From an uncultured Muribaculaceae bacterium (GTDB lineage Bacteria; Bacteroidota; Bacteroidia; Bacteroidales; Muribaculaceae), in assembly GCA_947525975.1 (NCBI GenBank), contig CANNVE010000005.1:1-64000 (forward strand): a stretch of DNA of 64,000 nt, read 5' to 3'. How positions within the stretch are numbered: the first letter of the stretch is position 1; each line of letters begins with the position of its first letter. Under the pieces are notes generated by a model, which ran no database searches, had not been told where the DNA came from, and saw only the letters and a list, made by a program, of their open reading frames with translations. This document shows, piece by piece, positions 1-8,594 of this stretch. Position numbers and translations under genes: made by a program.

Positions 1-1772
1 TATGACCGGCCTTGGGTGGGGAAATTGAGGTCGTCGAGCGTGCTGCTGGTGTAGTTGGCGAAAGCCTGCCACAGATGGTGCTTGCTGTGATCGCGTCCGT
101 ATTGCGGATCGTCGGTGGCCAGAGGGCGGAAAAAACCGTCGTTGAGAGAGCCGAATCCCACTCCGGCGTCAATCGAGCCGAGCGAACCTGCGGCGCAAGC
201 CCATTTCAGCCTTCCGTAGAGCTCATGGCTCACAAGGTATGACGGCTGGCGGCGCTCATAGAATAGATAGTCCTTGTCGTAGTAGCGCTGGCGGAACACC
301 ACAGCCTGCAGCTCGATGGCCGACGGCAACGCTGTCTTCAGATAGAGCCGGCTGGTGAGCATGGCGCCCAGATAGCTCTGGCCGAGCCACGCGCCTGCGT
401 TGGCCGAGAGCGAGCGGAACGACAGGGTGGAGTATCCGCCCGAGACATAGACGTAGCTTGACGACGATGACGATATGTAGCCGCCGATGCCCACGCTGTA
501 GCGGTCTTTGACCGATGCCTTGAGGCGGAGGTCGAAGAGCCCGGTGGAGTCGTTGTAATACGATCTCGGCGCCAGATCGCGGAATTTGCCCGACGATATG
601 GCCCGGTAATAGTCGCGGCGGGCCAGGTCGATGGTCAGGGTGTCGGCCCTCTCCTCATGCTTGTCGAAAAGATATTTTATGTATGCGTTCTGGGCGGGGG
701 TAGCACCGTATACGTCGACGTTTCCGAAGTTGACGTATGGCGTCTGTGACTTGAACACCCGGCGCCTCAGGCTGCGGGCCTCGGCCGGCACCCTCGATTT
801 TACGCGGCTCTTGATAGAGTCCATCATCTCCAGGCCGCGCGCATATCCGATGTCGTAGATCTGCTTGGCTTTTGGGAAGTCGAGCAGGCCAAACTGATTG
901 AGGTCGAAGCGTATCTTGATGCCGTCGGCGGGGTCGAGGTTGTAGTCGTTGTTTTGAATCACGAGATTCTCGAGCTGGTCCATATACGACGTCTGCGGGC
1001 CTTTCTCTATTGTGGAGACGTCGATGCCGAGGATGAAGTCGGGCGCGAAGTCGGCCTTCATCACATCCACCGGGAAATTGTCGTAGATGCCACCGTCATA
1101 GAGCAGCATGGAGTCGATCTCTGTAGGCTGGAACACGATAGGGAAGCTCATCGAAGAGCGTATCGACTGCCCCAGATCGCCCTTTGAGAGCACCACCTTG
1201 TGCTTGGCGGCAGCATCGGAGGCCACGCAGCGGAACGGCACGAACAGCCTGTCGAAGTCTCCCCCGCATTGCGCCGTGTGGCCTGAAAAGAGCTCCATGA
1301 AGGCGAAGCTCATGGGCATGGGATTGATGATAGATGCCGGCACCGCCGACTTTGCCTGCCGGGCCGAGTCCTTGCGGGTGGTCAGGTTTATGTTGAACAT
1401 CACCGGCGAGGCCTGCTCCGTGGCGAAGTAGTAGGAATACTGCGGGTCGATCTGCCCTGTAGACCAATAGGCAAACTCCTTAGAGAGCAGCAGGTCCATC
1501 ATCTCGTCGGGAGTGTATCCCGAAGCGTAGAGGCCGCCCACTATGGCGCCGATCGATGTGCCTGCGATGAAGTCGATGGGGATGTCGTTCTCTTCGAGAG
1601 CCTTGATCACGCCTATGTGGGCTATGCCCTTGGCGCCCCCGCCGCCGAGCACCAGCCCCACCGACTGCCGGCCTTCTATGGCTTGAATGCTGTCGGCTGC
1701 CGCATTGTTTTGCCCCATGACGGAGGCTGCGGCGCATATGGCCGCAAGAGAAGATAGGATGCGTCTTTTCAT
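1..1772 (-). CDS. Patatin-like phospholipase with C-terminal outer-membrane barrel (3' end cut off)
   Basis: The gene runs off the left edge, so its C-terminus is missing. The ATG at 1772 begins a signal peptide (MKRRILSSLAAICAAASVMG). A patatin domain follows: the oxyanion motif GGGGAKG lies at about residues 43-49 and the nucleophile motif GTSIG at 71-75 with Ser73. The Asp-Gly-Gly dyad (LLYDGG) near residue 210 completes the Ser-Asp catalytic pair. Beyond about residue 320 the translation reads like a POTRA/BamA-type surface-antigen barrel (alternating aromatic strands such as YVYVSGGYSTLSFRS). Proteins of this architecture are outer-membrane or secreted lipid acyl hydrolases; substrate cannot be told from sequence. 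It is divergent from the DUF4954 gene. Confidence 0.9.
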   Translation of the reverse strand, partial: MKRRILSSLAAICAAASVMGQNNAAADSIQAIEGRQSVGLVLGGGGAKGIAHIGVIKALEENDIPIDFIAGTSIGAIVGGLYASGYTPDEMMDLLLSKEFAYWSTGQIDPQYSYYFATEQASPVMFNINLTTRKDSARQAKSAVPASIINPMPMSFAFMELFSGHTAQCGGDFDRLFVPFRCVASDAAAKHKVVLSKGDLGQSIRSSMSFPIVFQPTEIDSMLLYDGGIYDNFPVDVMKADFAPDFILGIDVSTIEKGPQTSYMDQLENLVIQNNDYNLDPADGIKIRFDLNQFGLLDFPKAKQIYDIGYARGLEMMDSIKSRVKSRVPAEARSLRRRVFKSQTPYVNFGNVDVYGATPAQNAYIKYLFDKHEERADTLTIDLARRDYYRAISSGKFRDLAPRSYYNDSTGLFDLRLKASVKDRYSVGIGGYISSSSSSYVYVSGGYSTLSFRSLSANAGAWLGQSYLGAMLTSRLYLKTALPSAIELQAVVFRQRYYDKDYLFYERRQPSYLVSHELYGRLKWACAAGSLGSIDAGVGFGSLNDGFFRPLATDDPQYGRDHSKHHLWQAFANYTSSTLDDLNFPTQGRS

Positions 1773-1845
1773 ATAGTAGGCTCTCATTGAAATAAATAGT
1801 TGACAATATAACGGCGCGGCAGGCGCAAAAGTTGTGACTATGCCG

Positions 1846-1884
1846 CAAAGATAATTATTTTATCGGAAAAAATTCGTAACTTTG
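1846..1884. promoter_or_regulatory. Divergent -7 boxes between patatin and DUF4954 genes
   Basis: CAAAGATA at 1846-1853 is a minus-strand TATCTTTG, and TAACTTTG at 1877-1884 faces the other way. Both fit the Bacteroidetes TAnnTTTG -7 element. The -33 elements are weak, so only the -7 boxes are claimed. Confidence 0.5.
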
Positions 1885-1972
1885 CGGCGCAAACGGCCTA
1901 TGCGTTTGTCTGGAATCCATATTCACCACGTTTAAAAGTTACTGAGATAATCATATTTAATTGTTTCCGATC

Positions 1973-3952
1973 ATGAACCGTCACTTATCTCCCGCCGAAA
2001 TACGCCTGCTTGAAAATCAGGGCTGCTCAGCCGCAGACTGGTCAACCGTAGTAATTGCCGATGGCACCGACCTGCGCTATGTGCGCAATTCCAGGTTTTC
2101 AGGAAAAGTAACTCTCGGTCTATTTGAAAAATCATTCACCATGCCCGGTGGTGTGGAGAAGCACAGCGGCATCAACATGGCCACGCTGCACAATGTGGAG
2201 GTCGGTGACAACTGCTGCATCGAGAACATCAAGAATTACATAGCCAACTACCGCATCGGCGCTGACACATTCATAGAGAATGTCGACATCATCCTTGTCG
2301 ACAAGCCCTCGACATTCGGCAATGGCGTGGAGGTGTCGGTGCTCATCGAGACAGGCGGACGCGAAGTGGTGATACACGACCGCCTTTCGGCCCACGAGGC
2401 ATACATCGAAGCCATGTACAGGCACCGGCCCAAGGTGGTGAAGCGCCTGCAGGACATGGCCCGCGCCTACGCCGAGAGCCGCAAGTCGGAGAGGGGTGAG
2501 ATAGGCGACCACGTCACTATAGCCGATGCCGGATACATAAAGAATGTCAACATAGGCCCCTACTGCAAGATCGAGGGGGCAGGCCGCCTGAAAAATGGCA
2601 CGATAGTCAGCAAGGAGCAGGCACCCGTGCACATCGGATACGGCGTGGTGCTCGACGACTTCATCGTGCAGAGCGGATCAAGCATCGAGGACGGCACCAT
2701 GCTCACTCGCTGCTTCGTGGGGCAGAGCTGCATTATGGGGCACACATATTCAGCTTCCGATTCGCTCTTCTTCAGCAATTGCCAGGGCGAGAACGGCGAG
2801 GCGTGCGCCATCTTCGCCGGGCCGTTTACCGTGACCCACCATAAGAGCACGCTGCTGATAGCCGGCATGTTCTCGTTCATGAACGCCGGTTCAGGGTCGA
2901 ATCAGAGCAACCACATGTACAAGCTCGGCCCCATCCATCAGGGCCACATGGAGAGAGGCGCGAAGACGTCGAGCGACTCCTACATCCTTTGGCCCGCGCG
3001 CGTAGGCGCTTTCTCGCTGGTGATGGGACGCTTCGTGGGCAATATCGACACGAGCGACCTTCCATTCTCATACCTCATCGAAAATAAGGGCGAGGCCATG
3101 CTGGTGCCGGGCGTAAACCTGAAGTCGGTGGGCACGATACGCGACGCGCAGAAATGGCCGAAACGCGACGGGCGCAAAGACCCTGACAAACTTGATCAGA
3201 TCAATTATAATCTGCTCTCCCCCTTCACCATGCAGAAGGCCCTGCGCGGGCAGAAACTGCTGCGCCAGCTGCGTGACACCAGCGGCCCGGCGTCGGCGGC
3301 ATATTCCTACCACAGCACGAAAATCACCAACAGCGCCCTGCAGAAAGGCATACGCCTCTATGATCTCGCCATCACCAAATTTCTCGGCAACAGCCTTATA
3401 CAGCGCATCAAGGATGCGGCATGGGCAAATGACACGGAGCTGAGGAAGGCGCTTGTGCCTGATTTCCCGAGCGGCCACGGCGAATGGGTTGACCTCGCGG
3501 GCCTTATCGCCCCCAAGCTTGAGGTTGACGCCCTGATAGCCGATGTGCTCAGCCATAAGATAGATAGCGTTGACGCCCTCAACCAACGCCTCGCCAAGCT
3601 ACATGGCGATTACTACGACATGGAGTGGACGTGGGCCTACCGCGTGTTCCACGAATATTTCGGCCTCGATCCGGAGGACGTAACATCCAAAGATCTCATA
3701 CACATCGTAGAGAAATGGATCGAAGCAGTGACCACCATAGACAATGCCGTGTACGCCGATGCCAAAAAAGAATTCTCGCTCTCGGCCAAGACCGGCTTCG
3801 GAGCCGACGGCTCAATCTTCGACGCCGAGAAGGATTTCGAGCAGGTGAGGGGCATATTCGAGTCTAACTCATTTGTGAAGTCGGTGTGTGAGCACATCGA
3901 GAAGAAGACAGCCCTTGGCCAAGGCGTGATAGAGCGTCTCAAAAGCATCTGA
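1973..3952 (+). CDS. DUF4954 family protein (left-handed beta-helix type)
   Basis: About 659 residues starting MNRHLSPAEI. An upstream in-frame TTG exists at 1961 but the ATG at 1973 fits the family start better. The first 350 residues contain hexapeptide-like repeats (for example VEVGDNCCIENIKNYI and IADAGYIKNVNIGPYCKIEG), the signature of left-handed beta-helix acyltransferase/nucleotidyltransferase folds. The C-terminal 300 residues are helical. The family is widespread and nearly universal in Bacteroidales but has no established reaction. It probably acts in the cytoplasm, since no signal peptide or membrane segment is visible. It is transcribed alone from the divergent promoter region at 1850-1885. 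Confidence 0.85.
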   Translation: MNRHLSPAEIRLLENQGCSAADWSTVVIADGTDLRYVRNSRFSGKVTLGLFEKSFTMPGGVEKHSGINMATLHNVEVGDNCCIENIKNYIANYRIGADTFIENVDIILVDKPSTFGNGVEVSVLIETGGREVVIHDRLSAHEAYIEAMYRHRPKVVKRLQDMARAYAESRKSERGEIGDHVTIADAGYIKNVNIGPYCKIEGAGRLKNGTIVSKEQAPVHIGYGVVLDDFIVQSGSSIEDGTMLTRCFVGQSCIMGHTYSASDSLFFSNCQGENGEACAIFAGPFTVTHHKSTLLIAGMFSFMNAGSGSNQSNHMYKLGPIHQGHMERGAKTSSDSYILWPARVGAFSLVMGRFVGNIDTSDLPFSYLIENKGEAMLVPGVNLKSVGTIRDAQKWPKRDGRKDPDKLDQINYNLLSPFTMQKALRGQKLLRQLRDTSGPASAAYSYHSTKITNSALQKGIRLYDLAITKFLGNSLIQRIKDAAWANDTELRKALVPDFPSGHGEWVDLAGLIAPKLEVDALIADVLSHKIDSVDALNQRLAKLHGDYYDMEWTWAYRVFHEYFGLDPEDVTSKDLIHIVEKWIEAVTTIDNAVYADAKKEFSLSAKTGFGADGSIFDAEKDFEQVRGIFESNSFVKSVCEHIEKKTALGQGVIERLKSI

Positions 3953-3959
3953 CCGAGGA

Positions 3960-4077
3960 GCACAGTAGAAACAGGAGGCTTCGAGTAAGTGGAGGTGCGT
4001 TTCTCCGAAACGCACGGGCGAGCAATTGACAGACAATCATCCATCAAATTGCATTAAGGCTCCTGTTTCTACTGTGC
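3960..4077. repeat. Nested inverted repeats with REP-like core
   Basis: An 18-bp perfect inverted repeat (arms 3960-3977 and 4060-4077, GCACAGTAGAAACAGGAG and its complement) encloses a second perfect palindrome at 3995-4015. The inner palindrome has arms GTGCGTTTC and GAAACGCAC around TCC, inside the conserved context GTGGAG...GGG. The inner core recurs at 62631-62651 and 62823-62843. The position just after the DUF4954 stop means it could also terminate transcription, though there is no T-tract. Confidence 0.75.
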
Positions 4078-4122
4078 CCCTGCCTCTATGCTTAGCAATC
4101 TGCGGCGAGACAATAGACAACA

Positions 4123-4379
4123 ACGGATTACACGGATTTATTTATGTGATTTTCATGGCATAAGATGCCATAAGCCGGAGGGCGGGGCATCCGGAAGGAA
4201 GCCGAACGTGACTCCTTCGGCTTTCTCCGAATGCCTCCACCACTATGCCAATAACCCTGCATGACTTCGCTTCGCTGCGTCATACAGGGTTACGATAATT
4301 CAGCATCCTGCCGGATGCCACATGCCTCCGCGTGATCCCTTTCGTGAAATGAAAATCAGTGTAATCCGTGAAATCCGTG
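4123..4379. repeat. Composite palindromic repeat element
   Basis: The ends carry opposed copies of an ACGGATTACACGGATTT-like motif (4123-4140 and, inverted, 4362-4378), each followed inward by a TGATTTTCAT-like stretch. Inside are smaller hairpins: 4155-4170 (ATGGCA/TGCCAT), 4186-4235 (imperfect, GGCATCCGG...AAGCCGAA) and 4253-4291 (AACCCTGCATGAC with a one-mismatch partner). A related ACGGATT/CACGGATT motif occurs at 62698-62723. No ORF of substance lies here. This looks like a non-coding MITE or REP cluster. Confidence 0.6.
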
Positions 4380-4430
4380 GTGGATGCCCTCACTGCCACC
4401 AATTCTAATGTTTCTCGGTCGGGCCGTGGC

Positions 4431-5591
4431 TTACAGGAATTTGATGCTGCTGAAGAGTTTGTACCACGTTGGGTCGTCATCCATCAGAGAGTAGGTGGAT
4501 ATGACATAGAACTTGTCAGACCGGCCATCGGCTACGACTGCGAAATCCCAGTATACAGGCACATCGTCCAATCTGATCTTGAGTTTCTTGGCCCAGACGG
4601 TGTTGCCGTCTTTGGTATATTCTTCATCGACAAGGACTGTGGTGTTGCGTGAAGTGGCATCCTCCGGCATCCAGCCTTCGAATATATCTTCGGCCATGTA
4701 TTTATCCATGTCGCTTTCGTGCTCGCTGACGATGTTGCCGTATGTGCCTTCATCTACATTTTCCAACGAAAACACTGTTAGGCCGTCATCGTTGATTTCC
4801 TTTTCGCACGTCACGCCGTCAGGCAGTGTGATGAGAATGCGTCCGTCGGTGGCCTGATTGTCATCCATCGTTTCAAGGGTTGCCGCCAGCATTTCAAAAT
4901 CGCTTAAGGCGTTGGCTTGCTGTTGGCGTTCGATGATCTGCGAGTATGTGACTATGGCCATGAGCGGAAGCAGTATCGAAGCGCCAAGCAGGAGGTCGCG
5001 CAGTTTGAATTGTCGCGTATGCTCCGGGATGCGCTCTTTGACCTGATTTGACGCAAAGGTGAATACGAACCATACTCCGCACCAGATGATTGACTTTAAG
5101 GCGGCAGTCACTTCTTTTGACGACAAGCCTTCGCTATTGATCAGCAATGCGCCTAAGTTCAACACAAAGCATGAGATGATGAAAATGCGCGCCAGATACA
5201 CAGCGTCGGATTGGCGCTTGTAGAAAGACACGATCGTGAATGCGGCGGTGGCTAAATATGCGAGGTCAGCTATCATAGCGCCGGCAGTGATGAATGCCGG
5301 GTTGTCGAAGTCATAGTCTATGAAATCCATCACCAGCGTGGCTACGGAGCCTATGCCAACGAAAAAGATCAGGAAAAATTTGAGCCAGCCATGTACCGGC
5401 TCGCATTCGTTCATCGAATCAGCTCCATATTGGGGGTAGGCGTGGGCGTATTGAGTGGCGTTGTCTGGTTGGTAGCCGTAGTTCGTGCCAATGCGTGTGG
5501 CGTTGTCGGGCTGGTAGCCGTAGTTCGGGCCAATACGTGTGGCGTTGTCGGGCTGGTAAGAGTTGTTTGGAACGCGATAGTCGTCTGCCAT
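4431..5591 (-). CDS. Five-helix membrane protein with N-terminal YQPDNAT repeat
   Basis: 386 residues, function unknown. Residues 12-55 contain three copies of a 14-residue unit (YQPDNATRIGxNYG) that are also near-identical in DNA, so they are likely prone to slippage. The segment starting GWLKFFLIFF begins a block of about five hydrophobic helices between residues 69 and 217; its first part resembles DUF2569-type proteins. The last 170 residues form a soluble domain, probably extracytoplasmic, rich in Asp and Glu. It is a single-gene unit on the minus strand with a well-matched promoter upstream at 5660-5691. Confidence 0.75.
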   Translation of the reverse strand: MADDYRVPNNSYQPDNATRIGPNYGYQPDNATRIGTNYGYQPDNATQYAHAYPQYGADSMNECEPVHGWLKFFLIFFVGIGSVATLVMDFIDYDFDNPAFITAGAMIADLAYLATAAFTIVSFYKRQSDAVYLARIFIISCFVLNLGALLINSEGLSSKEVTAALKSIIWCGVWFVFTFASNQVKERIPEHTRQFKLRDLLLGASILLPLMAIVTYSQIIERQQQANALSDFEMLAATLETMDDNQATDGRILITLPDGVTCEKEINDDGLTVFSLENVDEGTYGNIVSEHESDMDKYMAEDIFEGWMPEDATSRNTTVLVDEEYTKDGNTVWAKKLKIRLDDVPVYWDFAVVADGRSDKFYVISTYSLMDDDPTWYKLFSSIKFL

Positions 5592-5659
5592 GATGGTGAG
5601 ATTTTAGGTTTTTGAGGTCGGATTATTGTTGTTTCGGTGTGAGAAATGGTTGGTCTACG

Positions 5660-5691
5660 CAAATTTAGCGCTAAATTTTCCAAAAGTCAAT
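5660..5691 (-). promoter_or_regulatory. Promoter with embedded 18-bp palindrome
   Basis: Read on the minus strand: ATTG (5688-5691), 20-bp spacer, TAAATTTG (5660-5667). A perfect palindrome AAATTTAGCGCTAAATTT (5661-5678) overlaps the -7 element and spacer, a likely repressor site. It drives the membrane protein ending at 4431. Confidence 0.6.
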
Positions 5692-5853
5692 ATGCAGAGC
5701 AAGATTATCGCTCCGATACGTGATTTTGCAAGTGCGTTATCCGCATTGTTTATTGTCTGATTTGGTTAAAAAGTTGGCGTGATTGGATGTTTTTTTGTTT
5801 TTGTGGCCATTTAGCCGAGTATTTTTGTTACTTTTGCAGGAAATTTCAGATTT

Positions 5854-6648
5854 ATGCAGAGGCTGAAAGGCATATTCATGGTTGTGACGGTGATGCTTGT
5901 GGCATTGGCGTTGCCATCGGCGTGCATGGCGCAGGCCGACGATGACGCATTCACGGTGGTCATAGATCCGGGCCATGGTGGAAAAGACACCGGCTGCATA
6001 GGCCGCAAGGCCAAGGAAAAAGACATCACCCTGGCTGTGGCCAAGCGTCTTGGCGATAAGATAACCAAGAAATACGGCGACAAAGTGCGCGTGGTCTACA
6101 CTCGCAAGACCGACAAATACCTGACTCTGCAGCAAAGGGCCGACGTGGCCAACGGCGAGCAGGGCGATCTTTTCATTTCGATACACGTCAATTCGGTCGA
6201 CAAGAAGAATCGCAAAAGGGCATCGCTGAGCGGCACTTCGGTATACACCTGCGGCCTTCACAAGACAAAGAATAACCTTGAAGTGGCCATGATGGAGAAT
6301 TCGGTCATTGAGCTCGAGCCTGATTATGAACAGGTGTATCAGGAATTCGACCCCCAAAGCGACGAATCATACATTATATTCGAGATGTCGCAGGACCTGC
6401 ACATAAAGCAGAGCCTGCAATTCGCCTCGTTGGCGCAGAAACGGCTTGTGAAGACAGCCGGGCGAGTCGACAAGGAGGTGCGCCAGGCCGGATTCTGGGT
6501 GCTTTGGGCCACATCGATGCCGTCGGTGCTCGTGGAGCTCGATTTCATCTGCAACCCTACGCAGGAGAAGTTTCTTGCCTCCACAAGCGGGCAGGATAAG
6601 TGCGCGCAGGCTCTCTTCGAGGCTTTCCGCGATTACTACGGCAAATGA
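5854..6648 (+). CDS. N-acetylmuramoyl-L-alanine amidase (Amidase_3)
   Basis: 264 residues with a signal peptide (about 1-26, ending CMA-QA). The zinc amidase fold is seen from its conserved blocks: VVIDPGHGGKDTG (first zinc His), the Glu in KEKDITLAVAKRL, LFISIHVNS (second His) and VLVELDFICN (catalytic Glu; the usual motif is VLVELGFISN). It cleaves the amide bond between N-acetylmuramate and the peptide stem in the periplasm. A -7 box TACTTTTG sits at 5829-5836. The downstream MCE gene starts 37 bp later, so the two are probably co-transcribed, a common pairing of amidase and MlaD-like protein in Bacteroidetes. Confidence 0.9.
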   Translation: MQRLKGIFMVVTVMLVALALPSACMAQADDDAFTVVIDPGHGGKDTGCIGRKAKEKDITLAVAKRLGDKITKKYGDKVRVVYTRKTDKYLTLQQRADVANGEQGDLFISIHVNSVDKKNRKRASLSGTSVYTCGLHKTKNNLEVAMMENSVIELEPDYEQVYQEFDPQSDESYIIFEMSQDLHIKQSLQFASLAQKRLVKTAGRVDKEVRQAGFWVLWATSMPSVLVELDFICNPTQEKFLASTSGQDKCAQALFEAFRDYYGK

Positions 6649-6685
6649 CGTTGGTCAAAGAAATAATAAAGATAAAGATACAGAT

Positions 6686-7585
6686 ATGAAGAAGATATTC
6701 GGAAAAGAAGTGAGGATAGGAATATGCGTGATCCTGGCCCTCGCCATTTTGTTTTTTGGCATCAACTTCCTGAAAGGCGTAAACCTTTTCAAGGCCTCTA
6801 ACTATTATTATGCCTCATACACCAATGTCGAGGGTCTTGCCGTTTCGGCCCCTGTGACTCTAAACGGATTCAAGGTAGGGCAGGTGAGGTCAATCGAATA
6901 TGAATATGACAATCCCGGTCATGTGCTTGTGGAGATGAGCCTCGACAAGCAGGTGAAAGTGCCCCGCGGCTCCAAGGCCGTGCTCGGCAGCGATCTTCTT
7001 GGCACAGCATCGATCAAGCTGGCTCTTGCTCCCGCTGCCGACATGCACTCGGTGGGCGATAAACTCATCGGCGTGAATCAGTCGGGCATGATGGATGCCA
7101 TCGGGCAGACAGTGGTGCCCGCCGTGGAGCAGATATTGCCGCGAATAGACACATTGCTGATGAATCTCAACGCTCTTGTAGGCGACACTGCCCTGCGCAA
7201 CTCTGTGGGCCGTCTCGACCGCATCACGGCAGACCTGAGCATCACCACACGCAATCTGGCCGCCGCCACATCGCAGCTTGGTCCCATCGCGTCGAATGTC
7301 AACGGCATCACCGGAAACGTAAACACCATGACCGAAGACCTCGCCGTGCTCACCGGCCAGGTCAGGGATCTCCCGGTAGACAGTCTGTTTGCCGACCTTC
7401 AGGCTACTGCCGACAACCTCAGGGCGCTGTCAGAGCAGATCAACAATCCGGAATCGAGTCTCGGCAAGCTCATGCACGATCCGGCCCTTTACAACAACAT
7501 CAATGCCACGGTGCAGAGCCTCGATTCGATATTTGTCGACCTCAAGAAAAATCCCAAACGCTACGTCAGCATCAAGCTGTTCTGA
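6686..7585 (+). CDS. MlaD/MCE family lipid-transport protein
   Basis: 299 residues from the ATG at 6686 (MKKIFGKEVRIG); an earlier in-frame start at 6575 overlaps the amidase gene and is unlikely. One N-terminal membrane anchor (ICVILALAILFFGINFL) precedes the MCE domain (about residues 38-115: YYASYTNVEGLAVSAPV, NGFKVGQVRSI, GSDLLGTASIKL). The C-terminal half is a helical, coiled-coil-like region. MCE proteins form hexameric rings that carry phospholipids between inner and outer membranes. The permease and ATPase partners are not in this window. Confidence 0.9.
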   Translation: MKKIFGKEVRIGICVILALAILFFGINFLKGVNLFKASNYYYASYTNVEGLAVSAPVTLNGFKVGQVRSIEYEYDNPGHVLVEMSLDKQVKVPRGSKAVLGSDLLGTASIKLALAPAADMHSVGDKLIGVNQSGMMDAIGQTVVPAVEQILPRIDTLLMNLNALVGDTALRNSVGRLDRITADLSITTRNLAAATSQLGPIASNVNGITGNVNTMTEDLAVLTGQVRDLPVDSLFADLQATADNLRALSEQINNPESSLGKLMHDPALYNNINATVQSLDSIFVDLKKNPKRYVSIKLF

Positions 7586-7596
7586 CTCCGATAGCG

Positions 7597-7646
7597 CAAA
7601 ACAAAAGCGATGCCAAGCCGCGCGGCTTGGCATCGCTTTTGTTTTG
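7597..7646. terminator. Perfect 50-nt palindromic bidirectional terminator
   Basis: The 25-nt arms (CAAAACAAAAGCGATGCC... and its exact complement) meet without a spacer. A-rich and T-rich flanks allow function in both directions, between the convergent MlaD-like and glsB genes. Confidence 0.85.
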
Positions 7647-7664
7647 TGGCCTATGCCCGAGGGC

Positions 7665-8594
7665 TCACTTATGGTAGCTGTCGATGTGGCGGTTTTTCTT
7701 CTGGTCATATATCTCGCCGATGGCCAGGAAAATGCCCGTCTCTTCGACATCGCCGAATTCATCGTTGATGGCCGTGCCGAAAATGCGCATCGTGGGCGAG
7801 AGGCTCATGTAGGCGTTGACCAGCGGAGGGATGTTGATGCCGCGCTTGCGCACCTCGGCGTTGAGTATCTTATAATCTTCCTTGAACGTGCCGCCCACGA
7901 AGAGCTCTTCCATGGCGTGGGCGTCGGTGCCTGTCTGCAGGCTTGATATGGGCGATACCAGGCCATCGCGGTCGGGAAAGTATTTGTGCAGGAAATACAG
8001 TATCATGTTGCGGCACTCGGTGATGTAGCTCGGATACATTGTCACTTTGCCGAAGAGATATTTGATGTAGGGATACTCCACAGTCAGGGCGCCGAGGCCG
8101 TCCCAAAGATTGTCGAGGGCGAAGAGAGCTTTGGCTCCGGCCTTCGACGATTGATATTCAGGCCTTACGAATGAGCGCCCGAGTTCCATGGTCACAGGCA
8201 GGTATTCGTCTAAGAAGCGCTGCGAGAATCTGAACATGTGGCTTGTGGCTATGCGCGGCACGCCTTCGGGGCTGACGGCGATGTCGGGGCCGAGAATAAA
8301 GCGGTATCCGCCGAGTATCTCTCTTTCGTCAGGATTCCATACCAGCAGTTGGCGGCATGGCGGATCCATGAGGTCAAACTCGTCGATGTCGCATTCTTTT
8401 CCTGTGCCTCCGCCGGCCTGGCGGAAAGAAATCTCGCGAAGTCGCCCTATCTCGCGCATCACGTTAGGGCATTCGCGTCCGTCGACTACATATATCTTGT
8501 TGCCGCCCTTGTTTGAGTCGCGCAGGAAGCGCGCCTCGGTAAGCTCAGCCTCAATCAGGCTTTTTTCAACCGGTGGGATGATTGGGAGGTTCAT
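7665..8594 (-). CDS. glsB: GNAT-type N-acyltransferase, GlsB-like (glycine lipid synthesis)
   Basis: 309 residues of the hemolysin/OlsB-like acyltransferase family (for example GGYRFILG, MELGRSFVRPEYQ, ALFALDNLWDGL). In Bacteroides thetaiotaomicron the homologous GlsB N-acylates glycine with a 3-hydroxy fatty acid, giving the monoacyl precursor of glycine lipids and flavolipin-type lipids. The assignment is by family and by context: its ATG overlaps the TGA of a PlsC-like acyltransferase gene (ATGA at 8591-8594), the same pairing as in Bacteroides. The product is probably membrane-associated on the cytoplasmic side. Substrate is inferred, not visible. Confidence 0.8.
   Translation of the reverse strand: MNLPIIPPVEKSLIEAELTEARFLRDSNKGGNKIYVVDGRECPNVMREIGRLREISFRQAGGGTGKECDIDEFDLMDPPCRQLLVWNPDEREILGGYRFILGPDIAVSPEGVPRIATSHMFRFSQRFLDEYLPVTMELGRSFVRPEYQSSKAGAKALFALDNLWDGLGALTVEYPYIKYLFGKVTMYPSYITECRNMILYFLHKYFPDRDGLVSPISSLQTGTDAHAMEELFVGGTFKEDYKILNAEVRKRGINIPPLVNAYMSLSPTMRIFGTAINDEFGDVEETGIFLAIGEIYDQKKNRHIDSYHK

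Noticed and set aside
5737-6357. Minus-strand open frame opposite the amidase gene
   Set aside because: The plus-strand product has a signal peptide and all amidase motifs; the minus frame has none.
7389-7946. Plus-strand 185-codon frame across the end of the MCE gene and the terminator
   Set aside because: It runs through a perfect 50-nt terminator and then antisense to glsB.
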